A DNA stretch of 64,000 nucleotides from Anaspis maculata (lineage: Eukaryota; Arthropoda; Insecta; Coleoptera; Scraptiidae), in NCBI GenBank assembly GCA_949128115.1, contig OX421967.1, positions 21,530,635 to 21,594,634 on the forward strand. The letters are read 5' to 3'. Numbering within the stretch: position 1 is the first letter of the stretch; each line of letters starts with the position of its first letter. The translations under genes and the position numbers were made by a program. Positions 10,501 to 25,500 of the stretch are shown piece after piece. The notes under the pieces are model-generated. The model was given only the letters and a program-made list of their open reading frames with translations, made no database searches and was not told the origin of the DNA.

Positions 10501-13500
10501 TTTGACAGCTTATAACTTTTGACAGGTGACAGATATGTCATAACTGTTACATGTTTTCAGTAAGAGTTTCGCAAGGTCTTCAAAATGAGCTATCAATAAT
10601 CCAAATCGTTTAGCAAAATTTCCTGTCACTCTTTGACGTTGACATTTCCCGTTGACATTTCCCGTTGACATTTCCCGTTGACAGATCACGTTGAAAATCA
10701 TATTTTTTCTTTTCTACTACATATAAACCATACGTGCACATCAAATTTGGTCGGAATCGGTCAGACAGTTTGGAAATAAATCGGGAGGTGAAAAAAAAAC
10801 TTGACGAAGATTCATACATACATACACACATACAGACCGACCGACACCGATTTTTTTTCGACAGATTTCGACGTTTTAGCATACGGGGAGTCCAAAAAAC
10901 GAATACAAATTTTAATATTTTTTTCGCGATTACCATTTCATTTTTCGAAGAATCCGATGAGAAGTAAAAAAAAATCGTCGTCATGTCTTCAGGAACTTGG
11001 AAAAATTGATGATAGCCTGGGCGAAAAAACATTAATTTAGTGGGCGAAACATATCTCCAAAAACAATCATTTTGTTAACTACTCATAATTGCCTTACACA
11101 TTTAACAAATTTCAAACTCGTGTCTTATTATTATTGAAGTGAAATTGCGTGAAAATCGTTTTATTGTTTTTAAAATGATGCCTTGAACTTTGAACCGAAA
11201 AGCATCTGTCAAAAAATTTCAGTTTTCTTTTCAAAATGTAACTTTCTGAAGTGCTGTGCAATCAAAAGAGTTATTTAAATGAAGTCAACTTGGCAAAAAG
11301 GTCAAGTTCCATCTTCCGAAATTCTCGAAAATAAAAAGAAAATTCAATTCCATTCCAAGTTTTCCAGCTGTTGTGGGCCATTTAACAATAATAATTATCA
11401 TATCGCGGCGACTTGATTTTTTTTCAATATTTTTAGTCGATTTTTTTTGGGATATTATTTGATCGAGTGTTAGAATTTTGAATTGTAATTGAGCCGTAAG
11501 TGCACAAAACTATTTTAGGTGACTACATACATTATTACTGAAGTACAGTACTTCATTTGTCTTTTTTTTTCCAGTTCTAGTTTTTCGGTTTCTGTCTATT
11601 GTCATTCTCGAGATCCTATTAATAATTAACAAGTTCTTAGAAGAACAAGCAAGCAAAAGTGGAGACATCTGTATACGAGGAGGGAAATAATTTCATTTTA
11701 TAGCTTGGGGCTAAAGTAGATCTCTATTGTCATTCTCGAGATCCTATTAATAATTAACAAGTTCTTAGAAGAACAAGCAAGCAAAAGTGTTGACATCTGT
11801 ATACGAAGAGGGAAATAATTTCATTTTATAGCTTGGGGCTAAAGTAGATCCGAGGCATACCAAAATGCTCGACCGGCGAGGTTCGCGAGGCGCGCCGAGG
11901 TCAACTATAGCACTAGGCTAAGTGCTTAGCCGACCTCGACGCTTCGCGCCTCGCGAAAAATCCTTGCGCTAAATCTGACCTCGACAAAGTTTGCCGATTT
12001 TGTCCGTCCAAAAAGTCCATCCAGTGAGACCGAAAAAGAAGTTCTGAACTTCTTACTGAACCAAATCCATGTTATCTCCATAAAATCGATATTTTTGCAA
12101 TATTTGCTCGGTAGACTCGTCGCTGTAGACGTCGTCACGTGGCAACCGGTGGGATATTTACTATTTAGGGAGGCGAGTATCTGCTACCTGCTAGAAAGGG
12201 CGACTGTTGCTCGATTAAAAAAAAACGAATTACCTTGGATCGAGGTTTAGGTTTTTTTAACTGGGTATTTCGGCTATAAATCCTCTTTTAAACGACGTTT
12301 TATGAGCGAGTTAACTTTAATCTGAATTAGTTGCTGTGACACAGCCAATAGCATGGCCAGTTGTTTAGGAACTCAGATCAAAGTTGACTCGCTCATAAAA
12401 CTTCCGGTGGAACCGGTAATGAGAGCAAAACCTTCATTTTTAACTTCCATCCATTTTCTAGCAAGCGTAGTTTTATGTTTCTTGTTGAAAGGTCAACAAA
12501 ATAAAGCTCAATAAATCTTAATTTATTTGCTAATCGAATAAAGCAGAATGCAATATGCATGTACCGATGTGGGAATAATGATTCAATTACGACCGGGAGC
12601 TAGATAAAGATGTGCTAACACAGAAGACGAAGCTTGCGGAACGCAAAGCGCTGCTCAAATCATTGTAAAGGGTCAAAGTCATTCCGAAACAGCTTTTTCT
12701 CGGTGCCAGATTGGTTTTTCTGGGCGAAATTAGTCAGAAACGACACAGTGATGCAGCCAAAATTTTGTCATGGGGGGGGGGGACTGAGACAATAACTGGG
12801 GACGAAAAGTTCCTCCGAAGTTCCTGGATGGAGATGAACTCCCAAAAAGGACTCTGGGGGAGCTAGGGGACTTGGCTGCCCACTGGACACAAAGATCTCC
12901 AAAGTTGACTTGACAATAAAAAAAATCTGTTGTGGGGCGACACAAAACTTTCCCGGCGGTATCCAGGGACGTCAGTAATGATTTTGATCGAAGTGTCCGT
13001 TCGGGAAGGTGGGACTTAATTCGGAAATTGATGAAAACATTTTACTCAGTTGTGCGTTATGCGATCATTCTGCATCCATTGTTGGGCCTACAGAACAAGT
13101 GACAGGTTCTCAGGTTTCCATGGTGATGAAATATTTCGAAAGGTAGAACTAGGAAGAAGACAATTGTTGCGAAATTTGAAGAATGCAATGCTATATCCAG
13201 ACAAGCCCAGACCCAGTGTGTCACCTGAAGGCTTCCGATCAAAATCATCTACCTAAAATCTAATCAGGTCATTCCAGGCTGAACTTATGCTTTCGTACCT
13301 GATTTCGATTTGATCGAATCAATAATTCGATAATTATCGTGGCAGAACCGCTTAATTTGCACGATCACATGAGCGGCTTTATATTTTCAGTAGGAAAATT
13401 CCCGGGAAATTGGAGAGAAATTATTGGAGAATGTTCAAGAACCAGTTATCTATTCTTCAAAAACAAATGGTAGAAATCTGTTCACGGAATAAAAAGTTGG

Positions 13501-16500
13501 AAAATTTCCAGTTTTTCCAGAGAGGAAAACTTGAAAACCGTTGGTCCGATTTTGAAAATTTTTTCTCCAAAAATTAATTCAGTCTTTTCTCCAACTTTCA
13601 TTTGCAGCATGTCTGCACCTAAAATGAATATTTCATGTGGCTCACCGCATGTTGAAGTTTACGCTGCAGTTTTTTCAAATTCACGGAATATGTGAATTTG
13701 TTATTGAAAAAATTACCGTCGGAAAATCGAAGCTGTGTCGATTTTGAAAATATATCCACAAGACGCCCGGTTCAATCTACCTCCGATATCAGTCGAAATT
13801 TCTCGAAAAAAGTCGATCCTCGTGCAGGAATGAATTTTTGAGTGGAGTGCTGCATCAAAAGCGAGTCATCCTGGTGGAAATCCGGGTGAGTCGTTCTCTC
13901 GAGTGGCAACGGCTAGGAGAAATTTTGAAAATTCATAACGCCCGATGGAAAAATAGTGGAAAATTGCAACTGCAGACTTAATTTGACTCTTATGTTTTGT
14001 TGCTTCCTGCCAAATTTGGTCCCAATTCATCGGATAGATTTTGAATAATTGAATGGTAAAGTTTTGAACTTTGAAGTTTTTTATTTTTTGACAGATGACA
14101 GAAAGGGCACAATTTTTAACTGTTCTGAATACAGTTTTTCATGGGCTTTCAAACGGAATTTTGCAAGTCAAGTTCTGTGAGGTATAGCTTCTGTCATTTT
14201 TTGATAGTGACACTTCCGTTTGACAGATGACAGCCAAAAACTAATCAGCTCATTCAACAGCAAGACCCTGTCTGTATACCAAATTTCAAGTCGATCAGAC
14301 TATCGGTTCGGCAGCTATCGTGTCAGAACGTTTTTCCTGCATCCTGCATCATTACATAACTTTCCCTTGGACGGGCCGGGAAAGTAAAAACTACTTCATT
14401 TTCAGCGAGATTTTCAGTCTTTGGAGATAACTATTAGTGCAAGCGGTACACACCTAAAAACACATCGATACTGCATTTTGGAGTGCAGTAACGAGATTTG
14501 GTATGGGCATACTTTATACCAAGACAAGCGATTTGACCCGCAGCACTTGATATTTTGTCCCTTAGGGGGCCAATGGGAGCCCTCCAAATTTTCAAGATGC
14601 AAGAACTTCCACATGACGATCATTGAGTATCGTCATGTATGTCATAAGTGAAGCTTACGGATCTATTGAGAATATTTTCATCAATTGTCGTTGTGTCCGA
14701 TTCATTCTTCACACTTGAAAAAAAATTTCTTTGGCAGAGGTCAAAAAAACTGTTTTTATTTTTTCTTCTATGCAAGGAGATGATAAATTCATATGTTCTG
14801 TTGCGTTCCCAACTAAATCGCATTCCCTAAAACTAATTATAAAGAAATTTTTCTTGTAATGGTATTTTTCAAAGAAGTGGTGACCTCTTCAGTACCTCTT
14901 TTCCAAGAGTATTTCTTTTTATGTCCCCACTGGATATCACTCGTAATTTTTGCAGGAATGGAGACCTCGAACTCTTTTCCTGGTAGTTGCGAAGCAACAT
15001 GACTCTAAAACGCCCAAGGGAGCCCAAAAAAAATGTTTTTCTGCTGGGCCGTCCAACTTACGATATTTTGATTTTATAGTAGGAGAGACGCGGACCAGTA
15101 TTCAATCCAGGCTGCAGGCGCAGGCGATTTGGTTTCAACAGAAAATGTTCTTCAATGCCGTGTTTTATTGCAGTACAACAAAACGCAGAGTCGTTAGGTG
15201 TAAGTAGGTATATTTTCCGGTAGATTTTATTCGCCTAGACTAGATCTTATTTATTTGCGCGTCTCCCCTACTACAAAATCAACATGCCAAAAATTTGACG
15301 ACCCAGCAGAAAAAAAAAGTTTTAGGGCTCTCTTGTGTGTTTTGAAGCCATGTTGCATGGAAATTACTAATAAAAGAGTTCAAGCTTCTCATATCTGCAA
15401 AAATTGACAGTCTAATCCACTAGGAACATTGAAAAAAATGCTGTTGAAAAAAGTGTACTGAAGAGGTCACCTCTTCTTGGGAAAATGATATTGCGAAAAA
15501 ATTGTCTTCATATTTGGGCTTACGGAACGCGATTTAGTTGAGAACGCAACAAAACATATGAATTTATCGTTTCCTTGCACAGCAGAAAAAATAAAAACAG
15601 TTTTTTTGACCTCTGCGAAAGAATTTTTTTTCCAAATGTGAAGAATGAATCGGACACGACGACATTTGATGAAAACATTTTCAATAGACCCGTAAGCTTC
15701 ACTTATGACATACATGACGATACTCAATGATCATTTTGTGAAAGTTCTTGTATCTTGAAAATTTGGAGGGCCCCCATTGGCCCCCTAAGGGACGAAATAT
15801 CGAGTGCTGCGGGTCAAATCGCTTGTCTTGGTATAAAGTACGCCCATGCAAAATCTCGTTACTGCACTCCAAAATGCGGTATGCTTTTGCGTACCGCTCC
15901 CACTATATGGGATTTTGACCCTCGCTTTTCTCGTTACCTGAAAAGATTTCAGTCAAGTTTTCGAGGCAGATGAAAAAGGTCAATTATTTATGCACTACAT
16001 TTTTGATTTGGTTGAAATTTATATCTACTATAGAGGGTGAGTCGGTTAGTCATAAATCCAGAAAGTCAATTTTTCATTAAAACGCCTACAGACGCGATCA
16101 TTTTTTTATGGAGCTGATTCATGTGCTTCAATTTGTTAGTGATCCCTAGTTTGTTTTGCAGGTGATTTTGGCAAAAGTAGATTTTCGGGGCTCATGACCC
16201 ACTCCATGAATAAAGATTTAGAACAAATTTGCAGCTCTGAGTATCAAGAAGTTCGAAGAACGAAACGAAAATAGGAGACGTCAAAGTCCCACTCTTCCAC
16301 CAAGAAAGGTCATAAATTATTTTCAACATTTTCTAAGCATTTCTAAGCATTTTCCTATGGCCGTGGACTACATAGGCGCGAATTTTTGAACACCTTGTAA
16401 AAAGTTGCGGAATCGCTAAAAAGCCAGAGTTCTCCGAACGTGAATGAAACTTTATTTTTAAAACCTAATTTTTCAAAATGTTGGACGACTAACATGCGCT

Positions 16501-19500
16501 ATTCAGTTTATTTCTATGTTTCAAGATCAAGTGGGCGTCGTCGGGACAAATTAGCACGATAAACTATAATTGAACGTCGATTTCTTATGAATGAACAGCG
16601 CGCACGCTTGACGCTTCTCTCTTTAAAGTTTACACTTTGTACCCATTTATTAAAAAAATCTGCTTACAAAAATTTCTCGAGTAATCGATATTTTTTAATG
16701 CGAAGCTCTAAAGTTCAATTTAAGCAAATAAAGCAATAATTTTACTAACATTTGGTTTTGTTTTATTTCTGATCGTACATTTTACTGGAATGCAGAGTAT
16801 GGAAATGTCACCTCGAATGTCACTGGCTGCAACCCAGATTTCTCAAATCGGAATTGAGTTTGTGTGCTTTGTGTGTGTGAGTCAATCCTTAGTAATTACA
16901 GAGCAATTATACGGGTAAGCGATGACGGTTTAAACGACAACGACACTGAAATATTCGTAGTATGCTGGGCTGTGGTTAGGTAACAACCGACTTCCGGTCA
17001 TTCCCCGGGCCCCGAAACCGGAAGCCTGACCGACGCCTTCGCGATTATTCGGGCTACTAATTATTGTGTCTCGAGAATAATGGACGATTTCTTTTTTTTT
17101 TTACTTTCCATCTTTTTTCATCCCCATAACTTTTGTTTTATGGTGCTTTTCCAACCGTCGCCTCCGTCGTCTTGATTAATCTTTTGGATCCGTGTACATA
17201 ATATCGGAATTTTACGAGAGGGCATGTCGGTGTGTGTGTTTATCCAGTGACGTGCGAACGACATTTTGTTTGTCAAGTGTACGTCATCCACTTGTCATAT
17301 TTGTCTGTGTGTGCTGTGCTGTTGAACATGTGTATAAAGAAGAAATTTACAGGGTGCCAACGAATGGTTTCTCTGTTATCCATTCAGTTCCACTTTGCAA
17401 GAAAGTGGGCCTGGGACGCTGTTGTCAATCATCACTCACTACTTACATTTACCCTCACTCACGAGCTTGAGGTGCGTTCAGTCAGCTTATTTAGCAGCAA
17501 TTTTAATTTTAGCCGTAAGCGCTGCATCGCTCATTGGCTGTTCGGAGGAGGCTGGTTCATAAGAGCCAATGGGCGTCGCTGCGCTTGCGACTAAAATTAA
17601 AACTTGCGGCTAAATAAGCTGACTGAACGCACCTTTACTTCACTGCCATCACTAGTCTATCTTCTATGGTAGGTTCAGTTCTACGGTGATTCTAGTTGGC
17701 TGGGCAAATTTTCTACTTTAGCATTTTAGGCTTGCCATCTTTTTACCTGGTTTGAAACTGGCTTCTCTAAAAGTAAAATTATATTTCTTATCAAATTGAT
17801 GAAAAAATCTTGGAAAACTGATTTTGTCATACGTGGAAGTGCGACTAGGGAGCCGCAGAGCTGTGTTACCGTCATTTAGACACCAAAACAGCACGGGGCC
17901 GCCTTCAATCGAAGTAATCTTGACGGCGGCCCATTCAGGGCCGACAACAACTCGTCTTGGGAAGCCCTAAAACGAAAACAAATTGCAAATTGAAGGTACT
18001 CACATCAATTTCGGTCCAATACGCAACTTTGAGCGGCTGGGTTTTTTGAAATTTGGTTCAATCAACTTTTTACACGTAAATTCTTTTGCCAATGACAAAC
18101 CGCCAGGGCGATCCTTGTATCGCCTATAATTCTTCAGGGCTTGGCGTGACTTTTCGACTGGAACAGGCGAAAGGGTTGATGAATGCATGGGGCTCCTTTT
18201 TTGGACGAAGGGCTTGTATTGTATATTCTTCAATTTGAACCATCGAAAGTTGAACCGACTTCGAGGGGTTAGAATAGTATTTTATGTTACTAGCGCCGAA
18301 AACCGGGCATAGCATAACGAACGTGAATGCAGCTCGAGGCCCTAGGCCGAGAGCTGCATGTAAGAGAGTTATGCTATGCCGTTTTCAGCGCGAGTAGCAT
18401 ACATCGTTTTTCGTGCTGCTTTTAATAAAATTACAAATAAATAAGATCATATCGCAATAATCATTGGAATAAATTTCAAGTTGGTACTTCTGCCATTTAT
18501 CACCAAGGCACGAGGCATATACCTACTAGATGTAGATTTTTGTGCGTCAAATGTCGATTTGGAAAATTGCGTCCCATGTTTGAATTTTCTTGCTTAAAAC
18601 CGCCCTCCTCCTCCCCAATTAGGAGGGCCATCCCCCAAAAATCCCGAAATCACTGAGCTCTAGTGTCTTGTGTGACGACGAAACACAGAAAATGGCATGA
18701 ATTATTCACTTTTAAACCTTGGCGCCACAAAACGTCAGAAATCATTCTGCAATTGTGCCAACAGCTATTAGAAAAATGACCCTAGAATATCAATTTTAAA
18801 AATGATTATTTATGATTTTAACTGATTCAAACCGAAAATTTCAAGATATAACATTGGAAACGTGGTCTCTCTTGAATTCTGCATGATTTTGCAAGGTTAG
18901 TTTATTTTTTACGTGTACTTTTTACTTTGCCGCTCTAGATCTTTTTCTGAATATTACAGTGCAGGACAGCGAGCGTATATTGTCATTTTCGGTTATGGCA
19001 GCACGAAAACATTTTTGACAACGGTCAAATGTCAAGGCTCCTTTGATTTATTTGTTCATTGGCGAAAATTAAAAACAGGTCGATAAATTATACATTTTCC
19101 AATCAAATGGAAAAAAAGCGTCAGGGATTACGTCCCGCAAAAATGTTCCGTCTATCTGCAGAGGAAATACGCAAAAAATGTGTTTCAAAACTGGTCGGGA
19201 CGACTTCGTGTCTCTTCGTGAACTATTGTGCCGAATGCAGCCAGAGCAGCCAACTGCAAACTTTTGGGGATTTTCTATATTTCACATTTGGAAACTTAGA
19301 AACAAAATCTCACAGCCTACTAGAATCACGGTAGAAGTGAACATACCATACCACTGTTTTCAATTTCGTTAATTTGTCATTTACTCGTTACTATTATGCT
19401 TCGCAGACAAAAATTTTCTAATTACGTCTTCATATAAAAGCAAATATAGCCTGAAGACCAACGACAAATTATGTGCAGTTGGCAACAGTGATCACTAAGA

Positions 19501-22500
19501 TTACCGGGAAGGAATCCCCAAGCATATCACTCCAACAAATTTCAGAGCTTATCCCGTAAAATGCCGTGCACACCTGCAGTCTTCTGCATTCCCATTCTGT
19601 AGCTTCCGAATAGCATGAGGCACTTTATCGATTTCCCGTCACATCCTCGCCCTTATTTTCACGAAACAGATCCGGCAAAAAGACGAGTACAATAATAATT
19701 GAAAACAACAGCTGTATTAGGGAAATTATTAGGGGAGAAGAGTGATGGTTGGGCACTATCGTTTTACAAATGACGTCTGCGTTCGGAATTGTTTTGGTGA
19801 TGCACGAGCGGCGATAAACGATCTGGCCAAACAAATGAAAGTAAAGTTCAAAGGCTGAACAAAAAAATAAAATGGCAGTAAAACGACTGATCGTAAAAAT
19901 CGCTCGGATTGGATTGAGTGAGAATACGAGTAAGAATGAGAAAAAACCGTTGATAATGTGAAAGAGGAGAAAAGAGTTGCGTCGGCGTGTAAACTATCGA
20001 GAACTTTCCCCCGCAGGACTGGACTGGTGGTGGAGTCTGCATGATTGATTGTTCTGAATGTTTGATTATCATTTAGTGGTCAAGGGAGAGGAGGGGGTTG
20101 ACATGATCCGGGGAAATTTCGGACGGGGCACTTGATTTCGTTTCTGTGCAGCAACAGGGTCAGGTCAATGTTATTAATCAGAAGATGGTGTGTGTCTATT
20201 TCTGGTTCAGTTCGGAACAATGCGCACACACGAACACACGGTTATTTGGTTGATTAGATAGCAGGAAGCAGTAAAACCTGGAAGCCAGTGACTCAAACAA
20301 AATAACAAAAAGCTTTTTAAAACATTGCAGATACAATACACAAACACAAACAAATTACCTACATGGTTAAACACGAAAAGTGTACAAGAGTTTTATCTCG
20401 CCGCCACCACCACCAGCATATGTGCATTTTTGCGGGGCATGTCATCCAGAGAGTGGCATTTGAGACATGCATAACATATTGAGTAACCGCAAAAAATTTC
20501 CTCTTGAATTTGTTCGTAATCGTCTGGTCTTGTGATGGAATGGGTGTACTTTTTTCATTTGTTGATTTTTTCCATTTGATGCACCGTCCGTCAATATTGG
20601 AAGAAGGTTACGTTGGATCAGGTCGTGGTGTTGGTGTTGAAGTGGCTTTTCGATTTGAAGGTTGAACTTTGCTTGAAATATTTTTGTCTTGACCAGATCC
20701 GAGGAGAAATTTGAAAATAACTGGGAAAAAACTTGAGCAGCTTTTTTTAACATGTGTATTTACGATTAATGATTCAAGTAGTGACGTATTTTATTAGTTA
20801 GTTGGAGTTTCTCATCATTTTTCGCTCGGATTTTCCGGAAAGATGCTAAGGATTTTCGAAATTTCTCCTAGCCGTTGCCACCCGAGAGGGCCTTTCGTCC
20901 GTGTTTTGACCAGGACGACTCCCGTTAGATGCAGGACTCCACTCAAAAATGATTAAATTCCTGCTCGGGGATCAACTTTTTTTTGTAAAATTTCAACTTA
21001 TATCGAATATTTCACTCATACGTCAAAAACGCGATAATTCGGACAGAAATTTTGAGGATTAATAAGCGATAATCCGAAAGACCATATCGATAATTCAATC
21101 GATATGTCATTGTTTAAACACCTACTGTCAAACAAGCATGATGCGTGCCCAGTGTTAGCGTTGGACTCTGGACACTGTATGGAGATGCTCATGCTCAAGC
21201 GAGTACTCAAGGACCCAGAGGAATGTGCAAGAAATTGAAACGATTTGGGATTGGGCAGTCATAATGATTTCACACTTTTTACGTCAGCCTCTGGTTCTCT
21301 TTTCTGTTTTGCGGCTCAGTACAGTTAGGTGGCTATTCATGTATCATCAATTTTATTGTCGTTTGAAATGATATGTGGATAATTTGTAGGATGATTCGGG
21401 AAATATTCTTCCGAATACCACTCTTGCAATGAAATTGAACCAGATAATTCTGAAAATGCGTGTTGCCATAAGAAAGCCGCATTCGTTTGTTTTCTTCTGT
21501 TGTTCGAAAGCTAAAAGAGCCCGACCCCGCAGAAAACAAACTCATGCAGTTTTCAGGCAACACGCATTTTTCAGAATTATCGGTAATTTTCATTGCATTC
21601 GTGGTATTATACCCGAAAGTATAGGGATTGGACTTCGTGTAGACCTATTTTCAAAATCGACGCGGTTCCGGTTTTCCGTCGGTAATTTTCAAAAAATGAT
21701 ATTTGTACATTCCGCGAATTTGAAAAAACTGGAGTGCTTGCTTCGACATGCGGTAAGGTAAGCCTTATGAAATATTCATTTTGCATGCATACTTGGAATG
21801 AAAGTTGGAGAAGAGATCCAACTTGTTATCCCGCGAACAGATTTTCACCATTTTTTCTTTAAACAAGAAGTAACTAGTTCTTGAACATTTTCCAACTTTT
21901 TTCAATTTCCCGGGAATTTCTCTATTGAAAATGTAAAACCGGCCTGGGCTCGGGCCTGGGTTATCGAGACCGGACTTGGATGATGAAGTTTGAAGTGAGG
22001 CCTTAATTGACGATTTTTACAATATGATTCCAAAAAATATTTGAAGTTTTCCCGGGAAATTCAAATTTTCCTAACAAAATTTTCAATTTCCTGACAACTA
22101 TTTTCAATCTGCCTCCAATTTCAACTTTCCACCCGAAAGGACGTTTGAAACAAAGTTTTCCATGGGCTCCTGGATACTAGTCGGGGAAGTTTTGTATCGC
22201 CCACAAAAGATTTTCTTTTAATTCTTTTGGACTTAATTTTTTTATTTTCCGCTGTGGAAAACTTTGACAGTTTTCCTAGTCTACATAGAACTTCATTTTT
22301 TGATATTGCGGTATCATGTTGTTTTTCTTTTATTATCATGGTGCCATCATAATGATGGGAAAGGGACCTAGAAATTTACCAGCAAAGGACTTTTTTTTTT
22401 AATTTTGATGTAACCGCAATACTGCAAAGGTACAAATTACTATACCCTCTGAAGGAGTTCAATGAGATTCAGAGAAACAATAGGGAGGTGATACCACTTT

Positions 22501-25500
22501 CCTGGGGTAGCTTGTATAGCCTGAAGATAGAATGAAAAATTAACGTCGAGTTTGTGGCAACAAAAAAAAAACCGTTTCGACAAAGAGGAACGAACACACG
22601 AACAATTAATAAGTAAATTTGCTGTTTTGCAATTCGCCGTCATATTGTTAACACGAACGCGAATAATAAAACACTACTTGCGGACTATGTGTCTGTGTGT
22701 GCAGCATAATACCTTATTACAAATTGTGAAATTACCGTATTTAGCATCACTTATCAGGTTGTTTCGTGTTCAATTAGCGTTTCTGTGTGAAATTTGTTCG
22801 GCTTTGATCATCGATTTTGGAATTTTATGTTCATTTTGGCCAGTCACCTGCAAGGGGGACGATTAACGTATGGTCCGAAAGTTTTGGGAATTTTTTTAAA
22901 AGCTAATAACTTTTTTTTGATAGTTTCAATTTCGTAACTTGATATTGCAAAAACTAGCGTCATCTTTAACAATTTCAAATTCGTATTCAACATATTGAAG
23001 ATGGGCCATTATCTTTGATGGCTCTCGGTTTTCTTCTGCCATGTTCGATCATTATCTGGACAACAGCAGAACTAATTTCTCAGAGCTCCTGCCCCCCAAT
23101 GTACCGCAAGCTCGACCAATATAAGATTTTTGGTAAGTATTGAGCAGGATAGTATACGACAAGGGATGGGAAGCTGCGAATAAAGACCAATTACGGCGTC
23201 ACATTTTTCAATAACATTAGAGAATTTTGAATTTGACAAATTGATACAGAAAATCATGGAACATGGCAGAAGATAATTGAGATCCATCGAAGATAATGGT
23301 CCATTTCCAATATGTTGAATATGAATTTGTTATTGTTATATATGATGTTAATTTATGCACTATCAAGTACGAAAAAAAAGACTATTCAGAAAAAGTTATT
23401 AGCTTAAAACTATTTCCCAAAACTTTCGGACCATACGTTATCATCAACCCCTCGAGGTCCGGTTGCGCAAGGTGACGTCACAGTTGCATTTTTTGTAGAA
23501 AATCTGGATTTTCCCACAGTCTTTTCCGAGGTCATTTTAGTCGTCCGCATTTATTGACAAAATCAGTAATATTCAATATGATCGATTGATGATAGGGGGT
23601 GTTCCGAACCGACCATAAAGTCCAGAACAGTTTAGGAAAATGTTTCAAAATTAGCAGAAAAGATCGAAGAAATTATTTCGTTCGAGGCGTTCAAATTTTC
23701 GTTATTTCTACCGATTTTTGCAAACTCTTCAACCAGCAAAAAAGCCTATTTAATGAATTTATTAAGGGGTTTCTGATGCGACTAAAAAAGTTTTTGACGG
23801 AAATCGGTTTTATTTTATTTTTTTCTTCAAGTAGATATTCCTCCAAAGAAAAAATGTACGGACAGACTTTCAAAATTTCCAACATTTTTTGAAAATGTTT
23901 GATTTTGATTTTTAAAATTTTTAAAAACTAGATAGCAACGCACATACATCTTTTCTCAAGAAAGTCGCATGCCAATGCCAAATTTGGATTTTCTATTTAA
24001 AAAAAAGGTACCAAAAATGGTTTCTACTACCACTTTTTCATGTCTACAGGAAATCATTTTTGGTACCTTTTTTTTTTTGAAAGTAGAAAGTTCAAATTTG
24101 GCATGCGACTTCCTTGGAGAAGGATGTATGCGCGTTGCTATCTAGTTTTTAAATTTTCAATAATCAAAATCAAAAATTTTTAATTTTTTTGGAAATTTTC
24201 AAAATTTTATAGCATTGCTCGTACATTTTCTTTTTGGAAGAGTTTCTACTTGTAGTCCGGACGCTAAGGTCAAAATTTAGGAGGGACTCTTCACTTTTAT
24301 AACAAGCAATGCCACTTGGCATACCCGTTGCCGGGACCATGTTTGACCGATTAAGATCAGGAGCCAAAGTTGTTAGTGATGCAGGCGCCGTATACAGGGT
24401 GTCGTATAGAAAAAAAGTGAAACATTCGTATATCATTAACCAAACCAGGTGGATTCACGTGAATAGGCACATATATCCACAATATATTACCCTTCAAGAA
24501 AGAGTCAACAGTTCTGGAAAATCTTGAGTGGTTCCTGGAATATTCCGAAAAAACTGAACTTTCTTCGGAATATTTTATTTCTCGGTAGATCGATGAATTT
24601 TCAAGATATCGAAGTGCAACTTGGTAGGTTTACGGCGAGTATTGTCATCAATCAAAAACGATCAGGAGCCAAATGCAAGGCCTGCTATTTCCAGAAGTAA
24701 GACAGTCAACTTCTTTTTTCTTCGCGACCGCCATCTTGGTTCTCCGTTTCACTCAACAGTTGGAAAAGTGACAGTCGAATGTGAGAAAGTTGGCATCCAG
24801 TCACCCTATCACAAAAAAGATAGCCTTGAAGCAAGGTAAGGGTGTCCTCGTCGCCCAAGGTCACCCGCGCATTGTCACCCAAGGTTTTCATGGTAATACG
24901 CATTTGCAGCGCCTGTGATGGCTAGTGAGAAATTTGAAAGAGCAAAGTGAGTACTTTGTCATAATACTACATTCATTTTGGAACGAAATAACAAAATTCA
25001 TCATCATCGGTCCAAAGGTTAACTTTTGGTGGTTTGCTGAACCAAATATGTGGTGCTTTTTGGTGGAAAATGCAAAAAAAATGGGGCAATCAATTACATG
25101 TTATCCCTCACTAAGAGAAGGCTATCGCAAAAACTGAAACCAATCAACGCTGAAATGTTTTGTAAGATTGAAACCTATATTCTTGAGGCAATAAATGTTA
25201 GACAGATGCGTCCGGTTGCCAGAGAGAAGACATGGAAGGCGTGCATGCAGAAAAAAATTCAAAGTTCTTATTCACATATTTTATTCAGAAACCCAACAAA
25301 AGTTGATGAATATCAATATTACATCCATTTTGGAATTTAGTACCAAAATTCGTCATCATCGGTCCAGAGACAAAATTTTGGTAGCTTTCTGAAAATAATA
25401 CGTGGCTCGAAACTTGGAAAAAACTTTCTGCATGCAAGTCTTTTATGTCTTCTCTCTAACAACTGGACGCATGTGTCTAACATTTTATGGCTCAAGAATA

